Made by a program: the position numbers and the translations under genes. This document shows, piece by piece, positions 6,428 to 7,645 of a stretch of 7,645 nt of DNA (positions are counted from its first letter, which is position 1; each line of letters starts with the position of its first letter). The stretch comes from an uncultured Ruminococcus sp. (GTDB lineage Bacteria > Bacillota > Clostridia > Oscillospirales > Ruminococcaceae): positions 1-7,645 of the forward strand of contig CAMWGS010000095.1 in NCBI GenBank assembly GCA_947173865.1, read 5' to 3'. Under the pieces are notes generated by a model that saw nothing but the letters and a program-made list of their open reading frames with translations, ran no database searches and was not told where the DNA came from.

Positions 6428-7360
6428 TCAGCTGAAATAATTCTGATAGCCGTCACCGTAGAATGAAAAATATCCGTTCATGAATGAATATGGTTCATTG
6501 AAATAGAGGTTAACAGCAGCTATTACACTGTCAGTAACTTCATATGAATAACAGGACATATTTACATATGAACCCGAACCCTCGAACTGATATGGCTGTG
6601 CAAGAACTTCATAAACCGTATTCGGATAAAGGGGGCTGTTGACTCTGTTCATTATAACTTCAACAACATTAGCCTTACTGTAAACGTCAATCCAGTCAGA
6701 ACCCGCTTCATGTGCCACTGCATTACATAAAAGAATGAAGTCGCTGTCGGAAACATATGAAGTATTTGAAACATATGTATCAGTTACTTCAGGCTCTGCA
6801 TATTCTTCATAAACAGGCTCTTCATAGTAAACATCTTCTTCAACATAGAACCATTCTTCAGGAACTTCAAAAGGTTCGGTAACAACAGTTGTTGTAATAA
6901 CAACCTGTTCTGTAACAGTTTCTGCAATGGTTACAGCAGTAGTTGCTGTGGTTGTTGTCTGAAGAACCGTTTCTGCCGAATATGCTTCTGTAACAGTTGT
7001 TGTTGCAACAGTTTCTGTAACTGTTGTAGTAACTATTGCTGTTGTTGCAGTAACAGAAGATTCAGCATACATTTCTGACATTTTTTCAACAATACTGTCT
7101 GAATTACATTCTGTTTCTTTTATAACAATCGGATTTTCTTCCACTGTAAAACCAGCCATATTCAATGCTGTTATATTGTTTTCGTTGTAACCGGTCGGAG
7201 CGGTATTTGCCAGCATCTGATTTTCAAAATGGAAAACCTCTGTATCATTCACATTCTTTGTGCTGTTATTCGGTAATGCATAATATGCAATAAGGAGAAA
7301 ACCTGCCAGACATGAAAGAATAACTGCAAGGACAATAGCTGCCGCTTTAACTTTACTCAT
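6428..7360 (-). CDS. Membrane-anchored SleB-type cell wall hydrolase with Thr-rich stalk
   Basis: The C-terminal domain (about 203-310) matches the SleB/CwlJ 'cell wall hydrolase' family: FILLCNAVAHEAGSDW (208-223, with Glu218 the expected catalytic acid), VIMNRVNSPLYPNTVYEVL (235-253), QFEG (258-261) and the terminal FYGDGYQNYF. Such enzymes cleave peptidoglycan glycan strands; SleB itself acts on spore cortex, but many family members work on the vegetative wall. The N-terminus has one hydrophobic anchor (about 6-28), placing the rest outside the membrane. Between lies a stalk with two parts: a Thr/Val-rich stretch (about 101-162) with repeated TTT-V-TE units, then an acidic, Tyr-rich stretch (162-191) with 13 Asp/Glu in 30 residues and no Lys or Arg. 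The ATG has AAAGGA nine bases upstream. It has its own promoter and terminator. The exact substrate and any role in sporulation are unknown. Confidence 0.88.
   Translation of the reverse strand: MSKVKAAAIVLAVILSCLAGFLLIAYYALPNNSTKNVNDTEVFHFENQMLANTAPTGYNENNITALNMAGFTVEENPIVIKETECNSDSIVEKMSEMYAESSVTATTAIVTTTVTETVATTTVTEAYSAETVLQTTTTATTAVTIAETVTEQVVITTTVVTEPFEVPEEWFYVEEDVYYEEPVYEEYAEPEVTDTYVSNTSYVSDSDFILLCNAVAHEAGSDWIDVYSKANVVEVIMNRVNSPLYPNTVYEVLAQPYQFEGSGSYVNMSCYSYEVTDSVIAAVNLYFNEPYSFMNGYFSFYGDGYQNYFS
6785..7060 (-). repeat. Low-complexity Thr-rich and acidic stalk region of the hydrolase gene
   Basis: The DNA is made of imperfect repeats of ACA/ACT/GTT-type codons, seen on the + strand as recurring GTTGTT, GTAACAG and TTTCTGTAAC units, and encodes residues about 101-192. 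The first two thirds is Thr/Val-rich with TVTE repeats and the rest is Glu/Tyr-rich. Short repeats of this sort can change length by slippage, so the stalk may vary between strains. Confidence 0.75.
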
Positions 7361-7377
7361 TAACTCAATTCCTTTCC

Positions 7378-7393
7378 CCGAAAAAATTTTCGG
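7378..7393. repeat. Small inverted repeat beside the hydrolase ribosome binding site
   Basis: CCGAAAA and TTTTCGG pair across two bases, directly upstream of the GGGGAAAGGA ribosome binding region on the - strand leader. It is short and AT-rich. It could hinder or pace ribosome entry, but may also have no function. Confidence 0.4.
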
Positions 7394-7414
7394 CTGCCTT
7401 TTTGGGCTGACCTA

Positions 7415-7443
7415 ATAATAGCATATTTAGCCTGAAATGGCAA
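7415..7443 (-). promoter_or_regulatory. Sigma-A promoter of the cell wall hydrolase gene
   Basis: On the - strand, TTGCCA (7443-7438) and TATTAT (7420-7415) are separated by 17 bases. Each box differs from consensus at one or two positions. The leader to the hydrolase start is about 50 bases. Confidence 0.75.
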
Positions 7444-7645
7444 TAGTTTTTGAAACATTTCCATTTTACGCCCAAAAACGAAGTACCATAATAACGCTTA
7501 TAAGGTGAAATACAACAAAAAACATGAATAAAATACAAATGAAAAATAAATAATATAATAATAAATCATAATAAATTACTGTAAAGAATTACAGAATTAT
7601 TACAACAGATACAAAACAGTGAAACAATAAATAATGTCAACAGCG
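7444..7645. other. AT-rich intergenic DNA, no gene seen
   Basis: About 200 bases, very rich in A and T towards the right edge, hold no open frame with a ribosome binding site on either strand. The only ordered element I see is the inverted repeat CTGTAA-AGAA-TTACAG (7579-7594). The stretch probably contains upstream control sequence for the hydrolase or for a gene beyond the window. Confidence 0.6.

Noticed and set aside
6044..6466. 140-codon open frame on the + strand across the FHA gene and its upstream region
   Set aside because: It runs through the FHA coding region, its promoter and the neighbouring terminator on the opposite strand, and its product has no recognisable features.
6428..7360. 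Lipoprotein signal in the hydrolase N-terminus (ILSC at residues 14-17)
   Set aside because: The -2 position is Leu, and the hydrophobic stretch continues well beyond the Cys, as in a membrane anchor and not a lipobox.
7634..7645. ATG near the right edge that could start a + strand gene
   Set aside because: Only four codons are visible and no ribosome binding site precedes it.

Overview
The window looks like the chromosome of a low-G+C Firmicute of the Clostridia, probably Ruminococcus or a close relative in the Oscillospiraceae. The reasons are the AT-rich intergenic DNA, strong AGGAGG-type ribosome binding sites, consensus-like sigma-A promoters with 17-bp spacers, a long-form hibernation factor, a CmpB-like membrane protein, and a surface hydrolase with a Thr-rich stalk of the kind common in Ruminococcus. 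The genus is inferred from style; no marker gene here settles it.

Layout. The left edge holds the C-terminal half of an asparagine synthetase on the + strand (2-961, cut by the window edge). Every other gene is on the - strand and is read from right to left. A shared hairpin terminator (963-998) separates the convergent ends. Reading the - strand from the right: (1) a single-gene unit for a membrane-anchored SleB-type cell wall hydrolase (6428-7360) with its own promoter and terminator; (2) a tightly overlapping three-gene operon encoding a membrane-anchored FHA protein (5812-6243), a SEDS (RodA/FtsW/SpoVE) glycosyltransferase (4533-5822) and a class B penicillin-binding transpeptidase (3178-4536), driven by a clear promoter at 6292-6320; (3) hpf, the long ribosome hibernation factor (2503-3030), with its own near-consensus promoter and a hairpin terminator; (4) an LUD-domain protein (1781-2446) overlapping a CmpB-like putative ABC-transporter type IV membrane protein (1003-1803 or 1791).

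How the genes work together. The FHA-SEDS-PBP operon is a complete peptidoglycan polymerase and crosslinker pair with a phosphothreonine-reading module in front. This resembles the fhaB-rodA-pbpA part of the actinobacterial pknB locus, but no kinase or phosphatase gene is in the window. The SleB-type hydrolase next door also acts on peptidoglycan, so 3178-7360 is a cell-wall neighbourhood. hpf, the LUD/CmpB pair and asnB are metabolic, stress or unknown functions with no evident link to it.

I found no mobile element, CRISPR array, tRNA, rRNA or phage gene, and no convincing undescribed system. The points most worth a second look are the FHA-SEDS-PBP arrangement, the competing inverted repeats between the PBP and hpf, the LUD/CmpB pair with its uncertain non-ATG start and no obvious promoter, and the Thr-rich and acidic stalk of the hydrolase.
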